NCBI GenBank assembly: GCA_021203065.1
Contig: JAJQBX010000032.1
Span: forward strand, 186,001-250,000
Length of the DNA stretch: 64,000 nt
Direction of reading: 5' to 3'
DNA from: Oscillospiraceae bacterium
Lineage (GTDB): Bacteria; Bacillota; Clostridia; Oscillospirales; Ruminococcaceae
The translations under genes and the position numbers were made by a program. Below, in pieces: positions 32,280 through 42,626 of this stretch. Within the stretch, counting starts at the first letter, position 1. Each line of letters begins with the position of its first letter. Under the pieces are notes generated by a model. The model did no database searches. It worked only from the letters and a program-made list of their open reading frames with translations, and was not told the origin of the DNA.

Positions 32280-33536
32280 ATGCCGGGATTCGATGGTGGC
32301 GGCATGAAAAGATGCAATTTTTGCGGGAAGCCGGAAAGTCAGGTCAAAAGCCTGTTTTCCGCCGGAGATGTACACATTTGCGATGATTGCGTCATGTTCT
32401 GCTATGACATACTTGAAGAAAGAAATATGATCGGCGACAGAGTTCAAGAGTCTTCAGACATTACTCTGACAAAGCCGATTGAAATAAAGAAAGAGCTTGA
32501 CAAATACGTTATCGGTCAGGATGAAGCAAAGCTTGCATTGTCTGTTGCCGTATATAATCATTATAAGAGAGTAATTTCCCAAGATAATGGCGACGATGTT
32601 GAGATTCAGAAGTCGAATGTGCTGCTTCTCGGACCTACGGGTGTTGGTAAAACTTTACTTGCTCAGACTCTTGCAAAGACTCTTAATGTTCCGTTTGCGA
32701 TAGCAGATGCAACAACTCTCACCGAAGCGGGATATGTCGGAGACGATGTTGAGAATGTCCTTCTGAGGCTTCTTCAGGCGGCTGACCACGACGTAATCGC
32801 TGCTGAGCACGGCATTATCTATATTGATGAGATAGATAAGATAGCAAGAAAATCCGAAAACAAGTCGATAACAAGAGACGTGAGCGGTGAGGGCGTTCAA
32901 CAGGCACTTCTAAAGATTGTTGAGGGAACTCTTTCTAATGTTCCTCCACAGGGTGGCAGAAAGCATCCTACTCAGGAGTACATCCAGATTGATACCAAGA
33001 ATATTCTCTTCATCTGCGGTGGTGCATTTGATGGGCTTGAGAATATCATCCGCAGAAGAACTGACTCATCCAAGATCGGTTTTGGCGGCACTCTCAATCA
33101 GAGCCAGAAGTTAGAGACAAAAGACGTACTGAAAAAAGTAATCCCACAGGATCTTGTGAAATTTGGCATGATTCCCGAGCTTGTCGGAAGACTTCCCGTA
33201 GTGACAGTTCTTTCGCCTTTGGATGAAGAGGCACTTGTTTCAATTCTATCTGAACCCAAGAATTCTCTTGAAAAGCAGTACAAAAAGCTCTTTGACTATG
33301 ATGACATTGATCTCGAAATCACCGACGAGGCAAAAGTTGAGATTGCAAAGAAAGCTCTCGAACAGAAAACCGGTGCAAGAGGACTCCGTTCAATTGTTGA
33401 GGGAATTCTCATGAAGTCGATGTTTGAAGCTCCCTCAGACCCGAGCATCAAGAGCATTGTAATCGGTCCTGAGTGTGTAACCGAGGGAAAAGACCCGGAA
33501 ATAGTAAGAAAGTCTACGTCAGACAAAAAGAAGTAA
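32280..33536 (+). CDS. clpX: ATP-dependent Clp protease ATPase subunit
   Basis: This is a AAA+ unfoldase of 418 aa that feeds substrates to ClpP. The zinc finger uses Cys12, 15, 34 and 37 (CNFC...CDDC). Walker A is GPTGVGKT, Walker B is [11 protein letters not shown], and [10 protein letters not shown] is the sensor-2 arginine. It has usual length and domain order. AAGGAGGAG precedes the ATG. Confidence 0.98.
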   Translation: MPGFDGGGMKRCNFCGKPESQVKSLFSAGDVHICDDCVMFCYDILEERNMIGDRVQESSDITLTKPIEIKKELDKYVIGQDEAKLALSVAVYNHYKRVISQDNGDDVEIQKSNVLLLGPTGVGKTLLAQTLAKTLNVPFAIADATTLTEAGYVGDDVENVLLRLLQAADHDVIAAEHGIIYIDEIDKIARKSENKSITRDVSGEGVQQALLKIVEGTLSNVPPQGGRKHPTQEYIQIDTKNILFICGGAFDGLENIIRRRTDSSKIGFGGTLNQSQKLETKDVLKKVIPQDLVKFGMIPELVGRLPVVTVLSPLDEEALVSILSEPKNSLEKQYKKLFDYDDIDLEITDEAKVEIAKKALEQKTGARGLRSIVEGILMKSMFEAPSDPSIKSIVIGPECVTEGKDPEIVRKSTSDKKK

Positions 33537-33540
33537 ATTA

Positions 33541-33578
33541 CAAGGGCGCACTTTCACAGTTACGGAAATGCGTCCTTG
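33541..33578 (+). other. hairpin after clpX
   Basis: CAAGGGCGCA and TGCGTCCTTG pair (one G-U) with an 18-nt loop. No T-run follows. It separates clpX from rarA. Confidence 0.4.
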
Positions 33579-33609
33579 ATTTAGATTAAAGAAGAAAGGG
33601 GATATACAG

Positions 33610-34878
33610 ATGAGCTCGCCTCTGGCAGATAAAATCAGACCTAAAACTCTTGATGATGTTGTCGGACAATCGCACCTTTTGGGCAAGGATAAACCTTTGA
33701 GAAGAATCATCGACAGCGGACATATCCCCAATATGATCTTCTATGGTCCATCTGGAATCGGAAAAACTACTGTTGCAAGAATCATTGCAGACAACGCAAA
33801 GATGCGAATGTACAAGCTCAATGGCACATCCGCATCCGTGCAGGACATCAAGGATATTATCTCCGACGCCGATTCGCTTTTTGGCTATAATGGGATACTT
33901 CTGTATCTTGACGAGGTTCAGTACTTGAACAAGAAGCAACAGCAGTCACTTCTTGAATATATCGAAAACGGTAAGATAACCCTTATATCTTCGACAACTG
34001 AAAACCCCTATTTTTCCGTTTATAATGCCATTATAAGCCGTTCAACAGTTTTTGAATTTTTACCCGTTCCGCCGGATGAGATAGCTCCCGCTATCAAAAG
34101 GGCTTTCCAGATTTCTGCTGACGAAATGGGAAAGAAGCTTCGCCTTGAGAGCGGAGTTACTGAGCATATCGCTCATGGCTGCGGCGGTGACGTCAGAAAG
34201 TCTATCAATACCGTAGAACTTTGCGTACTGTCTGCCGATACAAAGGATGACTGCATCACAGTAACCCTCGAAAATGCCAAGCTTCTCACTCAGAGAAGCA
34301 ACATGCGCTATGATCGTGATGGTGATGAGCACTATAATATCCTTTCGGCACTGCAGAAGTCAATACGGGGCTCGGACGAGAATGCTGCTCTTCATTACGC
34401 CGCAAGGCTCATGGAGGCTGGTGACATTATATCGCTGTCAAGAAGGCTCCTCGTGATAGCTTGTGAGGATATAGGTCTTGCTTATCCGCAGGCGATTTCA
34501 ATAGTCAAGGCTTGTGTTGACAGCGCAATGCAGCTTGGGCTTCCGGAAGCAAGACTCCCTTTGGCTGAGGCTGTCATACTTCTTGCAACTGCCCCAAAAT
34601 CAAACAGCGGAATCTGCGCGATTGACGATGCTATAGCCGACATAAGGGCTGGTAATGCCGGAGATATTCCAAGTTATCTTCAGGATGGTCACTATGTAGG
34701 TTCAGCGGCACTTGGCAAAGCTCAGGGCTACAAATACCCTCATTCCTATCCAAATTCGTGGGTTGAACAGCAGTATCTGCCTGACAATCTGAAAGATAAG
34801 AAATATTACACCTATGGTGATAACAAGACCGAGCAAGCGGCTAAGGAATACTGGGATAAGATAAAAGGCAAAAAATAA
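33610..34878 (+). CDS. rarA: replication-associated recombination protein A
   Basis: This is a AAA+ ATPase of the RarA/MgsA/WHIP family, 422 aa, related to clamp loaders and active at stalled replication forks. GPSGIGKTT (Walker A), YLDEVQYLN (Walker B) and STTENPYFSVYNAIISR (sensor 1 and arginine finger region) are visible. The C-terminal tetramer domain ends YKYPHSYPNSWVEQQYLPD, a strong family signature. GAAAGGGG lies before the ATG. It is convergent with the S1-domain gene, with 5 bp between stops. Confidence 0.95.
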   Translation: MSSPLADKIRPKTLDDVVGQSHLLGKDKPLRRIIDSGHIPNMIFYGPSGIGKTTVARIIADNAKMRMYKLNGTSASVQDIKDIISDADSLFGYNGILLYLDEVQYLNKKQQQSLLEYIENGKITLISSTTENPYFSVYNAIISRSTVFEFLPVPPDEIAPAIKRAFQISADEMGKKLRLESGVTEHIAHGCGGDVRKSINTVELCVLSADTKDDCITVTLENAKLLTQRSNMRYDRDGDEHYNILSALQKSIRGSDENAALHYAARLMEAGDIISLSRRLLVIACEDIGLAYPQAISIVKACVDSAMQLGLPEARLPLAEAVILLATAPKSNSGICAIDDAIADIRAGNAGDIPSYLQDGHYVGSAALGKAQGYKYPHSYPNSWVEQQYLPDNLKDKKYYTYGDNKTEQAAKEYWDKIKGKK

Positions 34879-34883
34879 AAGCC

Positions 34884-35801
34884 TTACTGAAATACCGTTT
34901 CTATAAGCCGTGTTGACCTGTCTGGCGAATACTGCCACCTTTCAATGATGCCGTCCGTTATGAAGTACCGGTTTTCAAACCGAGTTGGCGCATCAGAAAC
35001 ATCAACTATTATGAGCTTTATCTTCATCTTTTCCGGATTTATAGATTTGATGTATACGCTTGCAGTCTGACCGACTTCTACACCCTCCTTTGGCTCTGCG
35101 AGTCCCGCAAGATTGGGAGCAAGCTCCACAAATATCCCGTAGCTTTCAACACTTCTCACTATTCCTCTTACAGTTTCACCGGCAGAGAACATTTCTGCAT
35201 TTTCTTCCCAAGTCCCGAGAAGCTCCTTATGTGATATGTAGAATTTATCTCCGTCTGTGCCTTTGTAAATTGCTTTTATGCTCTCTCCGATGTTGAATCG
35301 GTCGGCAGGAGAAGATATTCTCGAAACGGAAATCTCGTCTATTGGTATCATTGATGGAATCCCACAGCCTATATCCACAAAGCAACCGAACTGTTCAATA
35401 TGTGTGACTCTTGCGTCTATGATTTCGCCGCTTGAAAGCTGAGAAAGATACTCGGATATACATTTTTCCTGAGCCTTTCTTCTTGAAAGAATAGCAGTTA
35501 TTTTACCCTGAGTTTCAGCAATATCGCTTACTGTAAACATAACCGGTTTTCCAACTCTTGATATTATTGCGATGTCCTTGGTTTTCCCTTCGCTGATACC
35601 TATTGCGCATTCTTCTCTTGGCATGAGTGCATCTATGCTGAGGAGATTTACAATCAGGTCATGTGAGGACGTACACATATCGGCTTTAGCTTCAAGAATT
35701 ATTTCTTGCTCCATTGCTCTTCTCAGGCTTTCGGGTGAACGCAGATATTCGAGATTGACTGATCTTTTTATCAGATAGCCCTCTGGCGGATATTTTGTCA
35801 T
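34884..35801 (-). CDS. S1 RNA-binding domain protein
   Basis: This is a 305-aa cytoplasmic protein related to ribosomal protein S1. After an N-terminal part (EIILEAKADMCTSSHDLIVNL) come two S1 repeats: GEIIDARVTHIEQFGCFVDIG...IPIDEIS (about 122-190) and GETVRGIVRSVESYGIFVEL (about 200-260). It is shorter than the classical S1, as often in Clostridia, where such proteins replace it. GAAAGGAAGG precedes the ATG. It likely binds mRNA or regulates translation. Confidence 0.85.
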   Translation of the reverse strand: MTKYPPEGYLIKRSVNLEYLRSPESLRRAMEQEIILEAKADMCTSSHDLIVNLLSIDALMPREECAIGISEGKTKDIAIISRVGKPVMFTVSDIAETQGKITAILSRRKAQEKCISEYLSQLSSGEIIDARVTHIEQFGCFVDIGCGIPSMIPIDEISVSRISSPADRFNIGESIKAIYKGTDGDKFYISHKELLGTWEENAEMFSAGETVRGIVRSVESYGIFVELAPNLAGLAEPKEGVEVGQTASVYIKSINPEKMKIKLIIVDVSDAPTRFENRYFITDGIIERWQYSPDRSTRLIETVFQ

Positions 35802-35888
35802 TATGGTGCCTTCCTTTCCCTATCGGTATACGACTGTTAAAATAATATGTCAACCGGGATTTTTATAGACCTAAGGAAAAGTTCAATA

Positions 35889-35917
35889 TTGCGAATCTTG
35901 GAATGCTGTGCTATAAT
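35889..35917 (+). promoter_or_regulatory. promoter of the DUF951-prfA operon
   Basis: TTGCGA and TATAAT are spaced 17 bp, with TGCTATAAT as extended -10, 26 bp before the first start. Confidence 0.7.
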
Positions 35918-35943
35918 ACAGTTTGGACTTTGGAGGAACGAAT

Positions 35944-36144
35944 ATGGATATAAGAAAAGGCGATGTTCTCACAATGAAAAAGCCGCATCCCTGTGGTTCA
36001 AACAAGATGCGTGTTCTTCGCTCCGGGATGGATTTTAAGCTTAAATGTGAGGGCTGTGGACACGAATTCATGATTCTGAGGGCTAAGGCTGAAAAGAATG
36101 TGAAGAGCATCAACACAGACGAAAGGGAAGCACCCGAAAAATAA
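35944..36144 (+). CDS. DUF951 family zinc-binding-type small protein
   Basis: This 66-aa protein starts MDIRKGDVLTMKKPHPCGSN and contains KLKCEGCGHEFMILR, the Cys pattern (PHPCG...CEGCG) of DUF951, a small family in Firmicutes of unknown role. The ATG at 35944 follows GGAGGAACG; an earlier in-frame codon is too close to the -10. It lies 16 bp upstream of prfA and starts that operon. Confidence 0.85.
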   Translation: MDIRKGDVLTMKKPHPCGSNKMRVLRSGMDFKLKCEGCGHEFMILRAKAEKNVKSINTDEREAPEK

Positions 36145-36160
36145 TAAAGGATTGATATGA

Positions 36161-37237
36161 ATGCTTGAAAAATTAGCCGCTTTGCTCGACAGATATAACG
36201 AAATCAATGAGCGATTGATGCAGCCTGAAACAGCAGGCAGCGGCGAGCTCTACAGAAGCCTGATGAAAGAATACAATCAGCTTACACCGATAATAGATGT
36301 GTATAAGGCGTATCTTCGGGCGAATGAAGCCAAGACTGAGGCAGAAGAGCTTATCAGAAACGAAACTGACCCCGACTTCAGGCTTATGGCTGAGGAGCAA
36401 TTAAGGGAAGCCAAAGATGAAATTGCCAACACTACAGAGCAGCTAAAGCTTCTTCTCTTGCCGAAAGATCCCAACGATTCGAGAAACGTAATTATAGAAA
36501 TCCGTGCCGGTGCTGGTGGTGAGGAAGCTGCACTGTTTGCAGGCTCGCTTTTCAGAATGTATACAATGTATTCCGACACAAAGCGGTGGAAGACAGAGGT
36601 TTTGGGAGCAAACAGAACCGAGCTTGGGGGCTTCAAGGAGGTTTCATTCTCTGTCGAGGGCGCAGGTGCATACTCTCGTTTCAAGTATGAAAGCGGTGTT
36701 CACCGTGTCCAGAGAGTGCCGGAAACTGAATCTCAGGGCAGAATCCAGACCTCAACGGCAACTGTTGCAGTTCTTCCGGAAGCGGAAAATGTTGAACTCA
36801 ATATCGACGATAAGGACCTGAAAATAGACGTATTCAGAGCTTCCGGTGCCGGCGGTCAGCATATCAATAAGACTGAATCGGCAGTTAGGATAACCCACCT
36901 GCCAACAGGTATGGTTGTTGAATGTCAGGACGAGCGAAGCCAGCAGAAGAACAAGGACAGAGCTATGAAAGTTCTCTGCTCAAGACTTCTTGAAATGAAG
37001 CAGGAGGAGCAGGAAAAAGCCATTGCCGGTGAGCGTCGCTCGCAGATTGGAACAGGCGACCGGTCTGAGAGAATAAGAACCTATAATTTTCCTGAGGGCA
37101 GAGTGAGCGATCACAGAATAGGTCTGACGCTCTATAAGCTCGATTCTATACTTAACGGAGATCTGGACGAGGTGATTGACTCGCTTGCAACAGCCGATCA
37201 GGCGGCGAAGCTTGCCAGACAAGCGGGTGAAATATGA
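36161..37237 (+). CDS. prfA: peptide chain release factor 1
   Basis: This factor of 358 aa ends translation at UAA and UAG. The GGQ motif (231-233, in [12 protein letters not shown]) triggers peptidyl-tRNA hydrolysis. [17 protein letters not shown] and [20 protein letters not shown] are family hallmarks. It overlaps sua5 by 4 bp. The usual neighbour prmC is absent here. Confidence 0.97.
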   Translation: MLEKLAALLDRYNEINERLMQPETAGSGELYRSLMKEYNQLTPIIDVYKAYLRANEAKTEAEELIRNETDPDFRLMAEEQLREAKDEIANTTEQLKLLLLPKDPNDSRNVIIEIRAGAGGEEAALFAGSLFRMYTMYSDTKRWKTEVLGANRTELGGFKEVSFSVEGAGAYSRFKYESGVHRVQRVPETESQGRIQTSTATVAVLPEAENVELNIDDKDLKIDVFRASGAGGQHINKTESAVRITHLPTGMVVECQDERSQQKNKDRAMKVLCSRLLEMKQEEQEKAIAGERRSQIGTGDRSERIRTYNFPEGRVSDHRIGLTLYKLDSILNGDLDEVIDSLATADQAAKLARQAGEI

Positions 37238-38247
37238 TGGACACTTTAATTCTTGGCACGTCTGACAACGATATTTCTGAGGCGGCAGAGCTGATAAAAC
37301 AAGGCGAGGTAGTTGCGATTCCTACCGAAACGGTTTACGGTCTTGCGGCAAACGCCTTTGATGAAAATGCTGTCAGGAAGATATTTGCGGCAAAGAACCG
37401 CCCATGCGATAATCCGTTGATTGTTCATATCAGCAGCTTCGATATGGTCTATGATATTGCAAAGAGTGTGCCGGAGCTTGCCTATAAATGCGCAGAGCTT
37501 TTCTGGGCAGGACCACTCACAATGATCATGCCGAAGAAAGATTCGATTCCGCTTGTTACAAGCGGCGGTCTTGATACTGTTGGCATAAGATTTCCGTCAA
37601 ATCCTATAGCACAGAAAATTATAGAGAAGTGCGGTCTTCCTCTTGCTGCACCGTCAGCCAATCTTTCCGGAAGCCCAAGCCCCACGAATGCGGCGAGGGT
37701 TTATGAAGACATGTCCGGAAGAATTTCTGCTATAGTCGACGGCGGAGAGTCGGATGTCGGGGTGGAATCGACGGTTATAACATTCGAAAATGACGGCATA
37801 AGAATTCTTCGCCCGGGTGGAATATCTCGTGAGGATTTACTCAGAGTCTGTGACAACGTGATTGTCGACGAGGGCGTTTCTTCAAAGCTTCCAAGTGGCA
37901 CAGTTGCACGCTCTCCCGGAATGAAGTATAAGCATTACTCACCGAAAGCAGACGTCATACTTATAGACAGCGATATTGACGGCTTCAGAAAATATGTAGT
38001 TGAAAACAAAACAGACAACACTTACTGCCTGCTATTTGATGAGGGCGAAGCGGTTGAAGGCGTTCCATATCTCACATATGGCGATGATTCTATTGAACAG
38101 GCACATAACCTTTTTGAAAGGCTTAGGCAGTTCGACGAGATGGGTGCTGAGCGTGTTTATGCAAGGTGTCCTGAGCAGTCGGGAGTTGGACTTGCGGTAT
38201 TCAACAGGATTCTTCGCTCGGCAGGATTCAATCTTATTAAGCTTTAA
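37234..38247 (+). CDS. threonylcarbamoyl-AMP synthase, Sua5 type
   Basis: This is a tRNA-modifying enzyme of 337 aa that makes L-threonylcarbamoyl-AMP for t6A in tRNA. The YrdC domain (about 12-205) carries [27 protein letters not shown] and [14 protein letters not shown] linker with [13 protein letters not shown] leads to the smaller SUA5 domain. ATG in an ATGATG at the prfA stop. Co-operonic with prfA and coaE. Confidence 0.94.
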   Translation: MMDTLILGTSDNDISEAAELIKQGEVVAIPTETVYGLAANAFDENAVRKIFAAKNRPCDNPLIVHISSFDMVYDIAKSVPELAYKCAELFWAGPLTMIMPKKDSIPLVTSGGLDTVGIRFPSNPIAQKIIEKCGLPLAAPSANLSGSPSPTNAARVYEDMSGRISAIVDGGESDVGVESTVITFENDGIRILRPGGISREDLLRVCDNVIVDEGVSSKLPSGTVARSPGMKYKHYSPKADVILIDSDIDGFRKYVVENKTDNTYCLLFDEGEAVEGVPYLTYGDDSIEQAHNLFERLRQFDEMGAERVYARCPEQSGVGLAVFNRILRSAGFNLIKL

Positions 38248-38264
38248 TGACAGGAGACTAACCG

Positions 38265-38882
38265 ATGGGACTGTTTGAATCTGATAAAATAAGAGTTATA
38301 GGGCTCACCGGTCAGAGTGGAGCAGGGAAGTCTACTGTAAGTGGAATCTTCTCAGAAGAGGGCTTTCCGACAATCAACGCTGATGAGATTTCTCACGCTG
38401 TTTCTTCATATCAGTCTTTCTTAGAAGAAGTCAGTTTGCTTTTTCCTGAATGCGTGTCTGAGAATGGTCTTGATCGCAGGAAGCTTGCCGGAATAGTATT
38501 TTGCAACGGCGAGAAGCTTAAGACTTATACCGATATTATCTTCCCGTACATATCAAGAGAGATTTTCAGAAAAATAGAAAGTTTCAGATTAAGCGGAGAA
38601 AGTCTGGTACTTCTTGACGCTCCTACACTTTTTGAAAGCGGACTTGACGATATTTGTTCGTCTGTTGTCAGCGTAATTGCACCTATGGAGCTCAAGATTC
38701 AGAGGGTTCTTGAGCGTGACGGAATTCCGGTAGAAATGGTGGAATCCCGTCTCGGCTCTCAGAAGTCTGACGATATGTTTATAAGCAAATCTCAGTTTAC
38801 AATTGTGAACAATGCAGACATTGAAAGCCTCAGGATTAAAACGATCTCAGTTATAGATGAATTGAGGCGGTTATACCTATGA
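38265..38882 (+). CDS. coaE: dephospho-CoA kinase
   Basis: This 205-aa kinase makes coenzyme A from dephospho-CoA in the last step of the pathway. The P-loop is GLTGQSGAGKST (about 14-25). NADEISHAV and LLDAPTLFESG are family positions for substrate and CoA binding. ATG with CAGGAG before it. It overlaps the next gene by 4 bp (ATGA). Confidence 0.93.
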   Translation: MGLFESDKIRVIGLTGQSGAGKSTVSGIFSEEGFPTINADEISHAVSSYQSFLEEVSLLFPECVSENGLDRRKLAGIVFCNGEKLKTYTDIIFPYISREIFRKIESFRLSGESLVLLDAPTLFESGLDDICSSVVSVIAPMELKIQRVLERDGIPVEMVESRLGSQKSDDMFISKSQFTIVNNADIESLRIKTISVIDELRRLYL

Positions 38883-39451
38883 CAGTGATTAAAAGAATAG
38901 CCGCATTTTTGCTTCTTATATTGTTTGTCGGCTTCTTGGGTGCGTTCCTTTTCGGATATATGCCTTATTGGTTCGGACAGGAAAGCTATAGAACCGACTA
39001 TCAGGAAATAGTTGAGAAATACAGTGAGGAATTCGGAGTAGATGAAGCGTTCGTATTTGCTGTGATAAAGACTGAATCGAACTTTGATCCGGGTGCGGTT
39101 TCTGATGCCGGTGCTATCGGGCTTATGCAGATTATTGAGGATTCATTTGATTGGGTAAGCACCAAGCTTGGCGAAAGCGAACTTACATATGAGGATATGT
39201 TCACTCCCGAATACAGCATAATGTACGGCTGCTATATGCTTTCGTTCCTGTATGACAGATACGGAAGCTATGAGCTCGCTGCGGCGGCATACCATTCGGG
39301 AATAGGTGAGGTTGACGGATGGATTGAGGATGGAATAGTGTCTGCAAAAAATCCTGATGTAGCGGATTTCGAGGGAAGCAACACTCGCCATTACGTCAGA
39401 AAAATAATGAAAGCATACGATAAATACATTGAAATTTTAGCGAAAGGATGA
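38879..39451 (+). CDS. membrane-anchored lytic transglycosylase, SLT domain
   Basis: This is a 190-aa peptidoglycan lyase. An N-terminal membrane helix (about 5-28) is followed by an SLT domain with KTESNFDPGAVSDAGAIGLMQI (catalytic Glu66), SIMYGCYMLSFLYDRYGSYELAAAAYHSG and the final YVRKIMKAYDKY. It cuts glycan strands outside the membrane. It is translationally coupled to coaE. A similar gene after coaE is common in Firmicutes. Confidence 0.92.
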   Translation: MTVIKRIAAFLLLILFVGFLGAFLFGYMPYWFGQESYRTDYQEIVEKYSEEFGVDEAFVFAVIKTESNFDPGAVSDAGAIGLMQIIEDSFDWVSTKLGESELTYEDMFTPEYSIMYGCYMLSFLYDRYGSYELAAAAYHSGIGEVDGWIEDGIVSAKNPDVADFEGSNTRHYVRKIMKAYDKYIEILAKG

Positions 39452-39457
39452 TTTACT

Positions 39458-40879
39458 ATGTCAACAGAAGTAAAAAATGAAAAGGAAAAGTCTCAGGGCA
39501 AATTGCTTCAGGAGAAGCTTTTCACCCAGAAGAAGAACGGAATGCTCAAGATAAGCGACGAGGAGAAAGAAGCTGTCGACAGCTTCTGCGAAGGCTACAA
39601 GAGCTTTCTTGACAGTTCCAAGACTGAGCGTGAGGCAACCGAAACAGCGGTCAAACTTGCAGTAGCTGCCGGCTTCAAAGAGTATGACCCGAAGAAAGCA
39701 TACTTAGCTGGTGAGAAAGTCTACTGGAATAATCACGGAAAGAGCATAGTTCTTTGTGTATTCGGAACTGAGCCGCTTGAGAACGGTGTCAAGATCGCTG
39801 CCGCTCATATCGATTCTCCGAGACTCGACTTAAAGCAGCACCCCGTTTATGAGTCAAATGAGCTTTGCCTGCTCAAGACGCACTACTATGGCGGTATAAG
39901 AAAGTATCAGTGGCCCACGATACCTCTTGCTCTGCACGGCGTTATCTTCAAGGCAAACGGTGAGAAGGTTAACGTAACAATAGGCGAGGACGAAAGCGAT
40001 CCCATCTTCATGATAACCGACCTTCTTCCGCATCTTGCTCAGGAGCAGTCAAAGAGAAGTTTGGGCGACGGTATCAGAGGCGAAGAACTGAATGTACTTA
40101 TCGGTTCACGTCCGTTTAACGACGATGACGTTTCCGAAAAGGTCAAGCTCAATGTTTTGTCTATTCTCTTTGACAAGTATGGAATAGTAGAGGATGACTT
40201 CATTTCTGCTGAACTCGAGGTTGTGCCCACTTTCAAGGCAAGAGACGTCGGAATTGACAGAGGGCTTATTGCCGCATATGGACAGGACGACCGTTCTTGT
40301 GCTTATACTGCATTGCAGGCAATCTTAGAGTGTGAGAATCCGAAGACTACCTGCGTCACCGTTCTTACAGACAAAGAAGAAATCGGAAGCGTCGGCAACA
40401 CTGGACTTCAAAGTCATTACCTTGAAGATTTCATTTTCCATATCGCAAAGAATGCAGGAACTGATGCGCCTACTGTCTTGTCTCATTCAGCTTGTCTTTC
40501 TGCCGATGTTTCTGCGGCATTTGATCCCACTTTCCCGGAGGTCAACGACGCAAGAAACGCATCCTATTGCAATTATGGCGTAGCAATGTGCAAGTTCACC
40601 GGTTCACGTGGCAAGAGCGGCTGTAATGATGCTCATGCTGAGTTTGTTTCCTATGTAAGAAATATATTCGATTCGAATGGCGTCATCTGGCAGACCTGCG
40701 AATTAGGAAGAGTTGACCTCGGCGGCGGCGGAACAGTTGCGGCATATGTTGCAAACCTCGGCATCGATGTTGTCGATGTCGGTGTTCCGGTGCTCTCAAT
40801 GCATTCTCCTTATGAGGTAACTTCAAAGCTCGATACCTACATGGCTTATAAGGGCTTTTCGGTATTTTTCAAGAACTGA
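39458..40879 (+). CDS. M18 family aminopeptidase
   Basis: This is a cytoplasmic zinc aminopeptidase of 473 aa. Metal and active-site motifs of the M18 family are AAHIDSPRLDLK, GQDDRSCAYTAL, DKEEIGSVG, CLSADVSAAFDP and the final VPVLSMHSPYE. It belongs to the long M18 form found in Clostridia. It starts 6 bp after the SLT gene and probably ends the operon. Confidence 0.95.
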   Translation: MSTEVKNEKEKSQGKLLQEKLFTQKKNGMLKISDEEKEAVDSFCEGYKSFLDSSKTEREATETAVKLAVAAGFKEYDPKKAYLAGEKVYWNNHGKSIVLCVFGTEPLENGVKIAAAHIDSPRLDLKQHPVYESNELCLLKTHYYGGIRKYQWPTIPLALHGVIFKANGEKVNVTIGEDESDPIFMITDLLPHLAQEQSKRSLGDGIRGEELNVLIGSRPFNDDDVSEKVKLNVLSILFDKYGIVEDDFISAELEVVPTFKARDVGIDRGLIAAYGQDDRSCAYTALQAILECENPKTTCVTVLTDKEEIGSVGNTGLQSHYLEDFIFHIAKNAGTDAPTVLSHSACLSADVSAAFDPTFPEVNDARNASYCNYGVAMCKFTGSRGKSGCNDAHAEFVSYVRNIFDSNGVIWQTCELGRVDLGGGGTVAAYVANLGIDVVDVGVPVLSMHSPYEVTSKLDTYMAYKGFSVFFKN

Positions 40880-40892
40880 ACATATAAATCCC

Positions 40893-40930
40893 ATAAAGGC
40901 TTCGCCAGAAAGTGAAGCCTTTATTTTTTA
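40893..40930 (+). terminator. terminator after the M18 aminopeptidase gene
   Basis: ATAAAGGCTTC and GAAGCCTTTAT form an 11-bp stem followed by T6. Confidence 0.88.
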
Positions 40931-40945
40931 TCCGCTTGTACCTCG

Positions 40946-40979
40946 TTCGACAGTTTATGCTGACCGACTGAGTTAGAAT
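40946..40979 (+). promoter_or_regulatory. spoIIG promoter with Spo0A-like box
   Basis: TTCGACA (40946-40952), the complement of the Spo0A box TGTCGAA, lies about 35 bp upstream of the predicted transcription start. TAGAAT (40974-40979) is the -10; there is no -35. This is the layout of the Spo0A-activated spoIIG promoter of Bacillus. Confidence 0.55.
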
Positions 40980-40995
40980 ATAAGCGGTGACAGAA

Positions 40996-41784
40996 ATGAG
41001 TATATATCTTGACACACTTGTAATTGTGAATGCATACATAACATGGCTTACTCTGAGTTTGACAGCAAAGCTTTCGCACCAGTATTCTCACCCTATGAGA
41101 ATGGTTGCAGGCGCATTCATAGGAGGCTTTTCAGCTCTTATAATTATTCTTCCTGAGTGTGTAGCCGTCTTTTTCCTGAAAATCCTTTCTTTTATAATCA
41201 TCATAATTGTAGCTTTTCTGAGAAAGGGAATGAGTAAAGCCAGATTATTTATCCTATGTTTCGAATTTTTAGGCGTGAATGTCATTTTCGGGGGAGCAGT
41301 ATATCTTATTCAAACGCTTATGGGTGCTGACATTATCTATATAAATAATGCATCATTCTACTTCGATATTTCCCTTGGAACGCTTATATTCTTCACTGCG
41401 GTTATATACGTCATGACAGTTATAATTTCAGGAATTCTCGAAAGAAAAGCTGACAGAAATCATTCTTATCGGGTAATGTTCGCTTCTGGCGGAAATCGAT
41501 ATAGCTTTGATGGCGTTGCAGATACCGGGAATACTGTAACGGATTTATTCAGCGGCAAACCTGTTATAATCTGCACAGGTTTAAGCGAAAAGCCTGCTAT
41601 GGAACGCTTTTCTGCTGTCCCATATTCCACAATAGATGGGGAAGGACTGTTGTATGCTTTTTCTCCTGACGAGTTATTTATAGAGGATGAAACCGGAGCG
41701 AAGAAGTCTGTCAATGCACTTCTTGCTTTTACTGATAGCGGAGAACGCAGGGCAGTTTTTAACCCTGCAATTTTACACGAATGA
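40996..41784 (+). CDS. spoIIGA: sporulation sigma-E factor-processing peptidase
   Basis: This is a membrane aspartic protease of 262 aa that activates pro-sigma-E in the mother cell after polar septation. Five hydrophobic segments (residues 1-155) precede the soluble domain with [22 protein letters not shown], in which Asp176 is the expected catalytic residue. It is about 45 residues shorter than Bacillus SpoIIGA, and it seems to lack part of the C-terminus. The ATG at 40996 follows GCGGTGA; a GTG at 40987 is possible. Directly upstream of sigE. Confidence 0.88.
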   Translation: MSIYLDTLVIVNAYITWLTLSLTAKLSHQYSHPMRMVAGAFIGGFSALIIILPECVAVFFLKILSFIIIIIVAFLRKGMSKARLFILCFEFLGVNVIFGGAVYLIQTLMGADIIYINNASFYFDISLGTLIFFTAVIYVMTVIISGILERKADRNHSYRVMFASGGNRYSFDGVADTGNTVTDLFSGKPVIICTGLSEKPAMERFSAVPYSTIDGEGLLYAFSPDELFIEDETGAKKSVNALLAFTDSGERRAVFNPAILHE

Positions 41785-41797
41785 AAGGACTTGCGAT

Positions 41798-42511
41798 ATG
41801 AAAACGCCGAAATTATTACGAGAAATCAGAATAAGAATTCTCAAGCTGATTGGCATAGCTTCACCGGTTGACTATATAAATGGCTCTGACACTTTGCCGC
41901 CTCCTCTGAAAGCTGATGAAGAGAAGCGAGTGTTTGAAATGCTCACTACAAATCCGAAAAAAGCAAGAGAAATCCTGATTACTCACAATTTGCGGTTGGT
42001 TGTCTACATATCAAAGAAGTTTGAGTCAACTGGAATAGGAATTGAAGACCTGATTTCAATCGGAACTATAGGACTCATCAAAGCCGTCAACACCTTCAAT
42101 CCGGAAAAGAATATCAAGCTTGCAACCTATGCTTCAAGGTGCATCGAAAACGAAATACTTATGTATCTCAGGAAGACCAATCAGCAGAAAAACGAGGTTT
42201 CAATCGACGAGCCGCTCAACATCGACTGGGACGGAAATGAGCTCCTTTTGTCTGATGTAATAGGTACTGAACCGGACGAGGTTTATCAGAAGCTTGAGGG
42301 TGAGACTGAGGTTCAGCTTCTTATCAAAGCTGTTGATTCTCTGAATGGAAGAGAAAAGCTGATTATGCAGATGCGTTTCGGGCTTAACGGCGGCAGGGAA
42401 ATGACACAAAAGGAGGTTGCAGACATTGTCGGTATCTCTCAGTCATACATATCAAGGCTTGAAAAGAAAATTCTGAAAGAACTCAAAAAAGAATTGGAGG
42501 CTATTTGCTGA
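41798..42511 (+). CDS. sigE: RNA polymerase sigma factor SigE
   Basis: This is the early mother-cell sigma factor, 237 aa. The N-terminal pro-sequence (about 1-30) is removed by Spo[20 protein letters not shown] marks the junction. Region 2 reads [28 protein letters not shown], with the hallmark [16 protein letters not shown]. Region 4 has [13 protein letters not shown]. The ATG at 41798 has AAAGGA upstream and excludes a longer frame that overlaps spoIIGA. Co-operonic with spoIIGA. Confidence 0.97.
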   Translation: MKTPKLLREIRIRILKLIGIASPVDYINGSDTLPPPLKADEEKRVFEMLTTNPKKAREILITHNLRLVVYISKKFESTGIGIEDLISIGTIGLIKAVNTFNPEKNIKLATYASRCIENEILMYLRKTNQQKNEVSIDEPLNIDWDGNELLLSDVIGTEPDEVYQKLEGETEVQLLIKAVDSLNGREKLIMQMRFGLNGGREMTQKEVADIVGISQSYISRLEKKILKELKKELEAIC

Positions 42512-42545
42512 CACTGATTTCCAGATAATGCCGAAGTTTTAACTT

Positions 42546-42575
42546 GAATAGCATTCTTATGCACCGGCAATAATG
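42546..42575 (+). promoter_or_regulatory. possible sigma-F/sigma-G promoter of sigG
   Basis: GAATA (-35) and GGCAATAATG (-10) with 15-bp spacing resemble forespore promoters recognised by sigma-F or sigma-G. They lie about 50 bp before the sigG start. Confidence 0.4.
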
Positions 42576-42626
42576 ATATAAGATTTCCCCATGTGGGAGC
42601 AAAATCATTATTCGGAGTGTATACTT

